DNA of 11,598 bases from Actinomycetes bacterium (GTDB lineage: Bacteria > Actinomycetota > Actinomycetes > JAHEKZ01): the NCBI GenBank assembly GCA_027117675.1, contig JAJAYM010000081.1, positions 1 to 11,598 of the forward strand, in the 5' to 3' direction. Below, one piece after another: positions 1-6,886 of this stretch (position 1 is the stretch's first letter; each line of letters opens with the position of its first letter). The notes under the pieces were generated by a model, which saw nothing but the letters and a program-made list of their open reading frames with translations, was not told the DNA's origin and searched no databases. The translations under genes were made by a program, and so were the position numbers.

Positions 1-11
1 GAGCCGGTCGC

Positions 12-17
12 TACCCT
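12..17 (+). promoter_or_regulatory. Possible -10 box (TACCCT) upstream of the mutase gene
   Basis: TACCCT fits the actinobacterial TANNNT -10 consensus. It would start transcription near base 24, giving a leader of about 50 bases before the GTG start at 74. The -35 region would lie before the window, so it cannot be checked. This is a motif match only. Confidence 0.3.
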
Positions 18-62
18 GAGCCTGGGCGCACCCGGGATCGGGGCGGCACACCTGCGGCATTC

Positions 63-67
63 AGGAG
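63..67 (+). promoter_or_regulatory. Ribosome binding site AGGAG for the mutase gene
   Basis: AGGAG lies six bases before the GTG at 74. It decides in favour of this GTG start, since the N-terminus has no nearby ATG. Confidence 0.7.
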
Positions 68-73
68 TCAGTC

Positions 74-1660
74 GTGAACGACGTACGCCACTCGGAGTCG
101 GGATTCCCGATCGAACCGGTCTACGGACCAGACACCCTGGCCTCCTGGGACGACAACCAGCAGCTCGGTGAACCGGGGTCGTTCCCTTTCACGCGCGGCG
201 TCTACCCGAGCATGTATACCGGACGCCCCTGGACGATGCGCCAGTACGCCGGGTTCGGTACGGCGAAGGAGTCCAACGAGCGCTACCACCAACTGCTAGC
301 TGCTGGCACGACCGGACTTTCCGTCGCCTTCGACCTCCCCACCCAGATGGGATACGACTCCGACCACCCTGTCGCGTCCGGTGAGGTCGGCAAAGTGGGT
401 GTGGCGATTGACTCGATCGACGATATGAGGATGCTTTTCGAGAGAATCCCACTCGACCAGGTGACGACTTCGATGACTATCAATGCACCAGCAGCGGTGT
501 TGTTGCTGCTTTACCAATTGGTTGCCGAGGAACAGGGCGTTGACGCGGCACAGCTCGGCGGCACCATCCAGAACGACGTCCTCAAGGAGTACATCGCCCG
601 CGGTACCTACATTTACCCACCGGCTGCGTCCCTGCGCTTGATCACCGATATCTTCCAGTACTGCCAGGCTGAGATCCCACAGTGGAACACCATCTCGATC
701 TCCGGCTATCACATGGCTGAGGCTGGTGCGACGCCCGTACAAGAGATCGCGTTCACCCTGGCCAACGGTGTGGAGTACGTTCGCGCGGCTATTGCGACCG
801 GTCAGCAGGTAGACGAGTTCGCGCCGCGCCTTGCCTTCTTCTTCGTGTCGCGAACGACAGTTCTCGAAGAGATTGCCAAGTTCCGCGCTGCCCGACGGCT
901 TTGGGCACGGATCATGCGCGAGGAGTTCGACGCGAAGAACCCGAAGTCGATGATGCTTCGCTTTCATACCCAAACCGCTGGCGTGCAGCTGACAGCGCAG
1001 CAGCCAGAGGTGAACCTGGTGCGCGTGGCGCTACAGGGTTTGGCTGCGGTGCTCGGTGGGACGCAGTCGCTGCACACCAACAGCTTCGACGAGGCACTCG
1101 CGCTTCCCAGCGAGAAAGCGGCGAGGTTGGCGCTGCGCACGCAGCAGGTGCTGGCCTACGAGACCGACGTAACAAGCACCGTCGACCCATTCGCGGGTTC
1201 GTATGTCGTTGAGGCGATGACAGACGCAATCGAAGCGGCGGCAATCGACTTGATGGACCGGGTCGAGCACTTGGGAGGCTCGGTGGCCGCCATCGAAGGC
1301 GGTTTCCAGAAGGGCGAGATCGAACGAAGCGCCTATGACGTCGCCCGACAGATCGACGACGGTGAGCGCGTCGTAGTCGGCGTCAACAGGTTCACGCTCG
1401 ATGCCGAGGAGCCGTATGAACCCCTGCGGGTAGACCCGACCATTGAGGCCGACCAGAAAGCTCGTCTCAAGGTGCTGCGGGCCGATCGCGACCAGATTGA
1501 GGTGGACCGCTGGCTTACCGAGTTGTCCGCCGCGGCGTCCGGCGACGCCAACGTGCTCTACCCGATGCGCGAAGCGCTACGCGCCAGAGCGACCGTCGGA
1601 GAGGTCAGCGACGTTCTGCGTGCTGTCTGGGGCGTGTATCAACCCATCGACTCCTTCTGA
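74..1660 (+). CDS. Methylmalonyl-CoA mutase-type acyl-CoA mutase, large (catalytic) subunit without B12 domain
   Basis: This 528-aa protein covers the TIM-barrel catalytic domain of B12-dependent acyl-CoA mutases, which interconvert branched and linear CoA esters such as (R)-methylmalonyl-CoA and succinyl-CoA. It ends where the C-terminal cobalamin-binding domain of about 700-aa single-chain mutases would begin, and no DxHxxG motif is present, so a separate small B12-binding subunit must be encoded elsewhere. With a constant offset of 31 from the Propionibacterium enzyme, key residues align: Y44 (Y75), R51 (R82), R56 (R87), Y58 (Y89), Q166 (Q197), R176 (R207) and H213 (H244). Y58 and R176 are the pair that favours methylmalonyl-CoA; isobutyryl-CoA mutases carry Phe and Gln there. 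A254 replaces S285, and the segment after it (FFFVSRTT) differs from the classical enzyme. The GTG start at 74 has AGGAG at 63-67, six bases upstream. The stop overlaps the next gene's start. Family is certain; the exact substrate is inferred. Confidence 0.93.
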   Translation: MNDVRHSESGFPIEPVYGPDTLASWDDNQQLGEPGSFPFTRGVYPSMYTGRPWTMRQYAGFGTAKESNERYHQLLAAGTTGLSVAFDLPTQMGYDSDHPVASGEVGKVGVAIDSIDDMRMLFERIPLDQVTTSMTINAPAAVLLLLYQLVAEEQGVDAAQLGGTIQNDVLKEYIARGTYIYPPAASLRLITDIFQYCQAEIPQWNTISISGYHMAEAGATPVQEIAFTLANGVEYVRAAIATGQQVDEFAPRLAFFFVSRTTVLEEIAKFRAARRLWARIMREEFDAKNPKSMMLRFHTQTAGVQLTAQQPEVNLVRVALQGLAAVLGGTQSLHTNSFDEALALPSEKAARLALRTQQVLAYETDVTSTVDPFAGSYVVEAMTDAIEAAAIDLMDRVEHLGGSVAAIEGGFQKGEIERSAYDVARQIDDGERVVVGVNRFTLDAEEPYEPLRVDPTIEADQKARLKVLRADRDQIEVDRWLTELSAAASGDANVLYPMREALRARATVGEVSDVLRAVWGVYQPIDSF

Positions 1661-2928
1661 TGGCGGCGATCAGGGCGACGACGGACGGCGGACCGTCTAC
1701 CCTCGACCCCGTGGCAGATCACGGATTCGACCTTGGCCTGCTCGGTGATGAGTTGACCGAGCTGGTCACGAAGATCTCCGAGGAATTGGTCGAGATTCGT
1801 CGCGACCTTCACGCGCACCCCGAGCTGGGCCGTCGAGAGACACGCACCACCACGGTGATCCATGAGCGGCTTGCCGCCGCTGGGCTCAACCCCACGGCGT
1901 TGCCGGGAGGGTCGGGTGTCGTGTGCGACATCGGACAGGGCGGACGGACGGTGGCCCTCCGTGCTGACATCGATGCGCTGCCAATCGACGATGAGAAGCA
2001 AGGCGTGCCATACCAGTCGACAGTGCCTGGGGTCTGCCACGCCTGCGGACATGACGTGCACGCCGCGGTGCTCGTGGGGGTAGGGGTCGTGCTGGCCGAG
2101 CTCGCCAACCGTCGTGAGCTCAACGGTCGGGTACGGCTGATCTTCCAGCCAGCGGAAGAGTCGATGCCGGGCGGTGCGATCGACGTCATCGAGGCCGGCG
2201 CCCTTGACGGCGTCGACCGCATCTTGGCGCTGCACTGTGACCCGCGGCAGCGCGTCGGCGGCATTGGCGTCCGGGTGGGCCCGATCACTGGAAGTAGTGA
2301 CCACGTCAGGGTGGTTCTGAACAGCGACGGCGGGCACACCGCACGCCCGCACCTAACCGGCGACCTCGTCTACGCGCTCGCCAAGATTGTCACCGACGTT
2401 CCATCGATCCTCTCGCGTCGCGTTGATCCTCGTGCTGGGTTGTCAGTGGTATGGGGAACGGTCCGTGCCGGGGGTGCCGCGAATGCCATCCCGCAGAACG
2501 GCGAGATTGCCGGCACCGTACGGTCGCTCGACGCACAAGTGTGGGAGAACGCCGAGCAGGTGGTTTCTCGAGCGGTTCAGGACATCGCTGTTGCCTACGG
2601 CGTCGAGGTGAGGGTCGACTACACGCGCGGTGTCCCGCCGGTGATCAACGACGCGGCATCCGTCCGGCTGATCGAAACGGTGGCGCGGTCGCTGCTGGGC
2701 GAAGGCTGCGTCGAAACGGTCGAGCAGAGCCTGGGAGGCGAGGACTTCGCGTGGTATCTGGCGCACGTCCCGGGAGCGCTTTTCCGGCTGGGCGTCCAGG
2801 CGCCAGGCTCAACGGGCGGCGGTGACCTGCACCAAGGGACATTTGATGTCGACGAGGGTGCGATTGACGTGGGAGTGCGGATGCTGACGGCTGTGGCTTT
2901 GCTCGATCTCTCGCAGGGAAGTCATTAG
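1660..2928 (+). CDS. M20D-family amidohydrolase (AmiA/AmiB-like)
   Basis: This 422-aa zinc/manganese hydrolase belongs to peptidase family M20D, which includes hippurate, IAA-amino acid and N-acyl-amino acid hydrolases that release an acyl group from an amide. Visible motifs in order are the N-terminal RRDLHAHPELG (48-57), ALRADIDALPI (99-109), the metal motif HACGHD with C129 and H131, the catalytic/metal glutamates of QPAEE (E166/E167), H192 in LHCDP, the dimerisation-domain GGHTARPH (224-231), GGEDFAWYL (359-367) and the late metal histidine H391 in DLHQGTF. All expected ligands are present, so the enzyme should be active. The first 35 residues are a poorly conserved extension, and an in-frame GTG at 1711 is an alternative start. 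The ATG at 1660 shares its A with the mutase stop (TGATG) and has no Shine-Dalgarno sequence, so expression probably depends on translational coupling. The natural substrate is unknown. Confidence 0.93.
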   Translation: MAAIRATTDGGPSTLDPVADHGFDLGLLGDELTELVTKISEELVEIRRDLHAHPELGRRETRTTTVIHERLAAAGLNPTALPGGSGVVCDIGQGGRTVALRADIDALPIDDEKQGVPYQSTVPGVCHACGHDVHAAVLVGVGVVLAELANRRELNGRVRLIFQPAEESMPGGAIDVIEAGALDGVDRILALHCDPRQRVGGIGVRVGPITGSSDHVRVVLNSDGGHTARPHLTGDLVYALAKIVTDVPSILSRRVDPRAGLSVVWGTVRAGGAANAIPQNGEIAGTVRSLDAQVWENAEQVVSRAVQDIAVAYGVEVRVDYTRGVPPVINDAASVRLIETVARSLLGEGCVETVEQSLGGEDFAWYLAHVPGALFRLGVQAPGSTGGGDLHQGTFDVDEGAIDVGVRMLTAVALLDLSQGSH

Positions 2929-2945
2929 CTGCGGGTGGCCACGCG

Positions 2946-2960
2946 GCGGCCGTGGGCCGC
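2946..2960. terminator. Possible hairpin between convergent genes
   Basis: GCGGCC and GGCCGC form a perfect 6-bp GC stem around a GTG loop, in the 41-base gap between the amidohydrolase stop and the stop of the minus-strand 145-aa gene. Three further pairs can form outside one mismatch. There is no T-run on either side, so this is a weak terminator candidate. Its main support is its position between converging genes. Confidence 0.35.
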
Positions 2961-2969
2961 GGTGCGTAT

Positions 2970-3407
2970 CTAGAGGTTGGGCGGTGCGCCGACCATCCCA
3001 GCCGACTTGAACGGGTCGCGTCGGGGAGGGTCGCCAAGTTCGGCCCCCGGGCAAGTAGCGAGGGTCAGTCCCGCCCAGGTCAGAGCATCGTCGACGAGGG
3101 ACTCGACGCTCCAGGTGCTCTCCAGGCCATAGGGCGTGACGGTGACCTTGTAGATCGTGATCTGGTGACGGTTCGGGGCGTCGTACATCACGGCGATGGA
3201 GCCGAGCAGACGCGCTTTGCCGCGCGTACCGCCGACGCCGTCCCAGGGAGTGTCATAGCGCTGCCACAATGAAGAGGTGGCGTTCCAGACACCGCCCGAG
3301 CTGATGTCGAGGCGCTTCAGCTCGTCGAGGACGCGGTTAGCCGCGCGCTCGTCAAGGATGGCCGCTGGCCTGATGATGCGGACGTCGTCACGCGGTGCAA
3401 CTCCCAT
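2970..3407 (-). CDS. Conserved-looking protein of unknown function (145 aa)
   Basis: I do not recognise a named family. The protein is soluble, with no signal peptide or membrane segment. An N-terminal helix-like part (about 15-35, AAILDERAANRVLDELKRL) is followed by an aromatic patch (WNATSSLWQRYDTPWDG, 41-57). A strand-rich core follows (LLGSIAVMYD, then HQITIYKVTVTPYG at 81-94), then a helix with WSVESLVDDAL (99-109) and a proline-rich tail containing one Cys (119). Its reading frame is intact and has normal codon use. The ATG at 3405-3407 lies inside one arm of an inverted repeat whose other arm covers the stop codon of the upstream GGCT-like gene 51 bases away, so the two are probably one transcript with coupled translation. 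Position between an amidohydrolase and lpdA suggests a conserved neighbourhood gene, but no function can be inferred. Confidence 0.8.
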   Translation of the reverse strand: MGVAPRDDVRIIRPAAILDERAANRVLDELKRLDISSGGVWNATSSLWQRYDTPWDGVGGTRGKARLLGSIAVMYDAPNRHQITIYKVTVTPYGLESTWSVESLVDDALTWAGLTLATCPGAELGDPPRRDPFKSAGMVGAPPNL

Positions 3408-3464
3408 GATCTGCCTATCGGGCCAAACCGGGCAGAGGTTGAGTCCGAATCCGGTAGATCATGG
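3404..3464. repeat. 9-bp inverted repeat linking GGCT stop and downstream start
   Basis: CCATGATCT (3404-3412) and AGATCATGG (3456-3464) are perfect inverted copies with a 43-base spacer. On the minus-strand mRNA the first arm holds the TGA stop of the GGCT-like gene and the second arm holds the ATG of the 145-aa gene. Pairing would hide the start codon until ribosomes finishing the first gene open the stem. Repeats of this length at this spacing also arise by chance in a window of this size. Confidence 0.5.
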
Positions 3465-3908
3465 ACCAATATTGCGGCAGGGCCGCGTGCGCAGCTCACG
3501 GACGTAGTCGTCGGGGGCGCCGGCATTTTCGGCGGCGTCCGCCACGATCCCTAGGTAGCGGGCCGACGGCAGTCCGCCCTCGTAGGCGTTCAGGACATAC
3601 AGCCAGGCGAGTTTCTCACCGTCCAACGTCGAGATCCTGAGACGAATCTTGTCGTAGACGCCGAGGGCACCCTCCCAGGTGTCGAGCGCGTGCTCGTCGA
3701 GCTCGGTGAGGTCGTAGAGGACCGCAAAGACCTGAGAGCCCGCCTCCTCTACGACGGTTGCCAGGGCGCCTTCCCAGCCGAGGTCCTCGCCGCCGAAGGT
3801 CAGCCGCCAACCGTCAAGCCAGCCAGTTCCAGCCATGGGGGAGTGTGGTGCGCGATCGGCCATCTGCCGCGGATCCATGTTGCTGCCGTAGGCGGCGTAG
3901 AGGGCCAT
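3459..3908 (-). CDS. Gamma-glutamylcyclotransferase-fold protein (GGCT/AIG2-like)
   Basis: This 149-aa protein has the GGCT-like fold signature: the N-terminal strand MALYAAYGSN with the YGSN loop (7-10), which binds the gamma-glutamyl-like ligand, and a glutamate in the position of the catalytic acid/base (E79 in the segment DTWEGALGVYDK), matching the EG...Y pattern of the family. Known family members cyclise gamma-glutamyl groups to 5-oxoproline or open gamma-glutamylamines; many bacterial members have no assigned substrate. It is soluble and cytoplasmic. The start codon ATG (3906-3908) has no Shine-Dalgarno sequence but sits 7 bases after a TACGCT -10 box, so the mRNA is probably leaderless. 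It is divergent from lpdA and leads into the 145-aa gene. From memory, M. tuberculosis Rv3304 occupies the same place next to lpdA. Family call is firm; activity is inferred. Confidence 0.88.
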   Translation of the reverse strand: MALYAAYGSNMDPRQMADRAPHSPMAGTGWLDGWRLTFGGEDLGWEGALATVVEEAGSQVFAVLYDLTELDEHALDTWEGALGVYDKIRLRISTLDGEKLAWLYVLNAYEGGLPSARYLGIVADAAENAGAPDDYVRELRTRPCRNIGP

Positions 3909-3915
3909 GGCGACG

Positions 3916-3921
3916 AGCGTA
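3916..3921 (-). promoter_or_regulatory. -10 box (TACGCT) for a leaderless GGCT transcript
   Basis: On the minus strand TACGCT fits TANNNT and ends 7 bases before the A of the ATG at 3908, the distance at which transcription normally begins. No Shine-Dalgarno sequence precedes the ATG. The two facts together suggest a leaderless mRNA. No convincing -35 box is seen. Confidence 0.45.
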
Positions 3922-3960
3922 GGGCCCGCGCCCGAGGGTTCTGGTGATCCGTGCGCCAGA

Positions 3961-5343
3961 ATGTCGGCCGTGGCGAAAATGGTGATCGTCGGGGGAGGCC
4001 CCGGTGGCTACGAGGCGGCGCTGGTGGCGGCCCAGGTGGGCGCCGAGGTCACGCTGGTCGACCGTGACGGGCTTGGTGGGTCTGCGGTCCTGACAGATGT
4101 CGTGCCCAGCAAGGGGCTCATCACCGTCGCCGACGTGATGGATGAGGTCAACGACTCGCGCGCACTCGGCGTGCGCTTCGATGGACAGGTTGGCGTCGAC
4201 CTCGCCGCCGTCAACCAACGATTGAAGACGCTGGCAACGGCGCAGTCGGCTGACGTCGAAGCGCACTTGGCGGCTGACGGTGTCCGGGTGCTGCGTGGGA
4301 TTGGGCGACTTGAAGGGCCCGACCGAGTCGTGGCCGACCTAACGGGTGGCGGCACCGAAGAGCTTGACGCCGACGCCATCTTGATCGCGTCTGGTGCGCA
4401 TCCGCGCGAGCTTGAGACCGCCCGCCCCGATGGCGAACGGATCCTCAGCTGGACCCAGCTCTACGACCTCGATGAGCTTCCGCGAGAACTGATCGTGGTC
4501 GGCTCTGGGGTCACGGGTGCGGAGTTCGCCGGCGCCTACCAAGCGCTCGGCGCACAGGTGACGTTGGTCTCGTCCCGTGATCGAGTTCCCCCCGGCGAGG
4601 ACGCCGACGCGGCGTTGGTCCTGGAGGAGGTCTTCGAGCGTCGCGGAATGCGCGTGCTTGCCCGCACCAGGGCGGTCGGGGCGTCCCGAACCCCCGACGG
4701 TGTGACCGTCGAGCTTCAGGACGGCAGCACGGTGACCGGCTCGCACGTGTTGATGGCGGTGGGCTCGGTTCCCAACACCGACGGGATCGGGCTGAAGGAG
4801 TCAGGCGTGGCGGTGGACGACCGCGGCTTCATCGAGGTCGACCGGGTCTCCAGGACCAGCGTCCGTGGTGTGTACGCGGCTGGCGACTGCACCGGGGTGC
4901 TGATGCTCGCCTCGGTGGCAGCGATGCAGGGGCGCATCGCCATGAAGCACGCGCTTGGCGAGGCGGTGCAGCCGCTGGACCTCATGGTCGTGTCGAGCAA
5001 CGTCTTCACTGACCCCGAGATTGCAACGGTCGGTGTAACGCAGCGCCAGGTTGACAGCGGTGAGGTGGCTGCGGCTCAGGTGAAGCTGCCACTGAACACC
5101 AACGCTCGCGCAAAGATGCAGGAATACCACGACGGGTTCGTCAAGCTCTTTTGTCGGGTTGGCACCGGCATCGTCATCGGTGGTGTGGTGGTGGCGCCGC
5201 GCGCCAGCGAGCTGATCTACCCAGTCTCACTTGCTGTGCGTCTGGGGTTGAACGTCGACCAGGTCGCAGACGCATTCACCGTTTACCCATCTCTGTCCGG
5301 TTCGGTGGCAGAGGCTGCACGGCAACTGCACTTGCGTAGTTGA
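3961..5343 (+). CDS. lpdA: LpdA-type NAD(P)H-quinone dehydrogenase, flavoprotein disulfide reductase family without redox cysteines
   Basis: This 460-aa flavoprotein has the two-dinucleotide-binding-domain layout of lipoamide dehydrogenase relatives. It shows FAD motif GGGPGGYEA near residue 11, NAD(P)H motif GSGVTGAEF in the middle, the second FAD motif GVYAAGDCTG, and a C-terminal dimerisation domain. The sequence closely follows M. tuberculosis LpdA (Rv3303c), an NAD(P)H-quinone reductase rather than a true lipoamide dehydrogenase, including GERILSW.QLYDLD, ASVAAMQGRIAM and VYPSLSGS. The canonical CxxxxC is replaced by A42 and V47 (GGSAVLTDVVPSK). The usual C-terminal HP catalytic motif is YPS. 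Disulfide chemistry is therefore impossible and direct hydride transfer from flavin to quinones is likely. An ATG at 3907 is in frame and overlaps the GGCT start, but residues before 3961 look unlike a Rossmann N-terminus; ATG 3979 and GTG 3970 are other options. It ends 14 bases before the convergent amidase stop, with no room for a terminator. Confidence 0.92.
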   Translation: MSAVAKMVIVGGGPGGYEAALVAAQVGAEVTLVDRDGLGGSAVLTDVVPSKGLITVADVMDEVNDSRALGVRFDGQVGVDLAAVNQRLKTLATAQSADVEAHLAADGVRVLRGIGRLEGPDRVVADLTGGGTEELDADAILIASGAHPRELETARPDGERILSWTQLYDLDELPRELIVVGSGVTGAEFAGAYQALGAQVTLVSSRDRVPPGEDADAALVLEEVFERRGMRVLARTRAVGASRTPDGVTVELQDGSTVTGSHVLMAVGSVPNTDGIGLKESGVAVDDRGFIEVDRVSRTSVRGVYAAGDCTGVLMLASVAAMQGRIAMKHALGEAVQPLDLMVVSSNVFTDPEIATVGVTQRQVDSGEVAAAQVKLPLNTNARAKMQEYHDGFVKLFCRVGTGIVIGGVVVAPRASELIYPVSLAVRLGLNVDQVADAFTVYPSLSGSVAEAARQLHLRS

Positions 5344-5357
5344 TTGGCGCAACTAAG

Positions 5358-6827
5358 TCACAACGTTGGCGGCACGAGGGCACCGGCGTCCAGAAGCCCG
5401 AGCTGTGCCTCAAGAGCACGCGCCACCCGCAACAACATCTGCTCGCTGTTGGCTGGACCCGTGATCGCCAGGCCCACCGGGAGTCCGTGGACGAAACCGA
5501 TAGGCACGCTGAGGATCGGGTAGCCGGCGATTGCCGACGCTGTCGTGCATTCGCCGCCGGGGCCGACTGAGTCGCCCAGGACGAGGTCGTTCACTGGGGC
5601 GGGCGGGAACGCGGGAGACACGAGAACGTCCACCTCATGCGCGCCGAAGACAGCGTCCAAGCCGTCCTCGCGGGCCATTCGCAGCGTGTTCGCCCTGGCC
5701 GTTTGGTAGGCGCTGCTGTCGAGTCCCGGGAGCAACGCTGCGCGTTCGAGGTACTCCTGCCCGAACCAGGTCAGTTCCGCGTCGGCGTTGGTGTGGTTGA
5801 ACGCGACGATCTCGGCGAGGGTGCGAGGGCCGCCGGGTGGGCGGGTGGACAGGTACGCGGTGAGACCGTGCTGGAACTCATGGAGCAGCACCGCTAGTGC
5901 CTGATCGTCCTCGTCGTTGTTCGGCTCCGGGAAGGCAACTGCCGGAACCGGGTCGACGATGACCGCGCCGGTAGTTGCCAACGCGTCGATGGCCTTCTCG
6001 GTGACAGCATCGGCACCGGTATGTGCCCCGAAGTGGTCGCGCACCACGCCGACCCGGACGCCGGCAATGTTGACGTCTTCGCACGCTGTCAGGAAGTGAT
6101 CGGTGCCGGCCATCGCATCGAGCAGGGCTGCGACGAGCCGAACTGAGCGAGCCATCGGGCCCGGCGCGTCCTGACTGTGCGAGACCGGGATGATTCCGAC
6201 GGTGGAGAGCAGCCCGACCGTCGGCTTGATCCCCACGACGCCGTTGTAGCTGGCAGGGCAGATGATCGACCCGTCGGTCTCAGTGCCGACCGCCAGTGGC
6301 GCAACACCAGCAGCGACGGCCGCTGCCGACCCAGAGGAGGAGCCTCCAGCGCTGCGCATCGGGTCCCACGGGTTACGTGTCAGGCCGCCCCGAGCGCTCC
6401 ACCCGCTCGTTGAATGCGGTGAGCGCAGGTTCGCCCATTCGCTCATGTTCGCCTTTCCCAGGACGACGAGACCGGCCGCTCGCAGCCGCGAGATGAGCGC
6501 GGCGTCCCGACTCGGACGCGTGTCGGCGAGCGCCAGCGACCCTGCGGTGGTGAGCATGGCGTCGGCGGTGTCGATGTTGTCCTTCACCGCGATCGTCAGC
6601 CCGTGCAGTGGTCCGCGGGTCACACCGTCGCGCACCTCGGCGTCCAGCTCCATCGCGATCGTCATCGCTTCGGGGTTGAGCTCGATGAGGGTGTTGAGCC
6701 CGGGTCCTGAACTGTCCACGGCACCTCGCCGAGCCACAAGGTGATCAACTTGTTCGGCCGAACTGAGCTCTCGCTGCGACAGTTCTTCGTGGGTGAAGAG
6801 GTGGGCCGATGGGAGTGGCTCCGTCAT
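5358..6827 (-). CDS. Amidase signature family hydrolase
   Basis: This 489-aa enzyme belongs to the amidase signature family, which hydrolyses carboxylic amides through a Ser-cisSer-Lys triad. The catalytic lysine is K82 in IAVKDNID, the cis-serine S163 starts the SSSGS run after the double glycine, and the nucleophile is S187 in TDGSIICPAS, 24 residues later as expected. The segments YNGVVGIKPTVGLLS and PVSHSQDAPGPMARSV are typical of the acylamidase-like branch rather than GatA of the tRNA amidotransferase, and no gatB or gatC is nearby. There is no signal peptide, so it is cytoplasmic. ATG at 6827 is preferred; a GTG at 6848 adds seven residues but would sit almost on a TACCAT -10 candidate. 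The stop faces lpdA across 14 bases. It is divergent from an amine oxidase, so a shared role in amide/amine nitrogen use is possible. Substrate unknown. Confidence 0.92.
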   Translation of the reverse strand: MTEPLPSAHLFTHEELSQRELSSAEQVDHLVARRGAVDSSGPGLNTLIELNPEAMTIAMELDAEVRDGVTRGPLHGLTIAVKDNIDTADAMLTTAGSLALADTRPSRDAALISRLRAAGLVVLGKANMSEWANLRSPHSTSGWSARGGLTRNPWDPMRSAGGSSSGSAAAVAAGVAPLAVGTETDGSIICPASYNGVVGIKPTVGLLSTVGIIPVSHSQDAPGPMARSVRLVAALLDAMAGTDHFLTACEDVNIAGVRVGVVRDHFGAHTGADAVTEKAIDALATTGAVIVDPVPAVAFPEPNNDEDDQALAVLLHEFQHGLTAYLSTRPPGGPRTLAEIVAFNHTNADAELTWFGQEYLERAALLPGLDSSAYQTARANTLRMAREDGLDAVFGAHEVDVLVSPAFPPAPVNDLVLGDSVGPGGECTTASAIAGYPILSVPIGFVHGLPVGLAITGPANSEQMLLRVARALEAQLGLLDAGALVPPTL

Positions 6828-6886
6828 GGCCCCACTCTGACAGACCACAATGGTAAACAGGGCTCTTCGAGATGGGGGAAGTAGCG
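6828..6886. promoter_or_regulatory. Divergent promoter region, amidase / amine oxidase
   Basis: These 59 bases separate the two divergent start codons and must carry both promoters. On the minus strand TACCAT (6850-6855) fits a -10 box with a leader of about 16 bases to the amidase ATG. On the plus strand only a poor TAAACA (6854-6859) is seen, overlapping it. No clear -35 box or operator palindrome was found. Confidence 0.35.
6874..6880 (+). promoter_or_regulatory. Ribosome binding site deciding the amine oxidase start
   Basis: GGGGGAA ends six bases before ATG 6887 and overlaps the codons after the alternative ATG 6872. It therefore supports the shorter protein beginning MRVVVVGAG. Confidence 0.5.

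Noticed and set aside
296..973. 225-codon antisense frame inside the mutase gene
   Set aside because: The plus-strand mutase frame is unmistakable; the antisense frame shows no domain, signal or ribosome binding site.
1639..2352. 237-codon antisense frame across the mutase-amidohydrolase junction
   Set aside because: Both sense-strand genes have complete family motifs here; the antisense product shows no recognisable features.
3907..3960. Longer N-terminus for LpdA starting at ATG 3907
   Set aside because: The extra 18 residues are Gly/Pro/Ala-rich, have no ribosome binding site, and would need a transcript starting inside the GGCT coding region. The family normally starts within a few residues of the FAD-binding strand.
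5344..5357. Terminator between lpdA and amidase
   Set aside because: Only 14 bases separate the convergent stops and no inverted repeat with a T-run is present.
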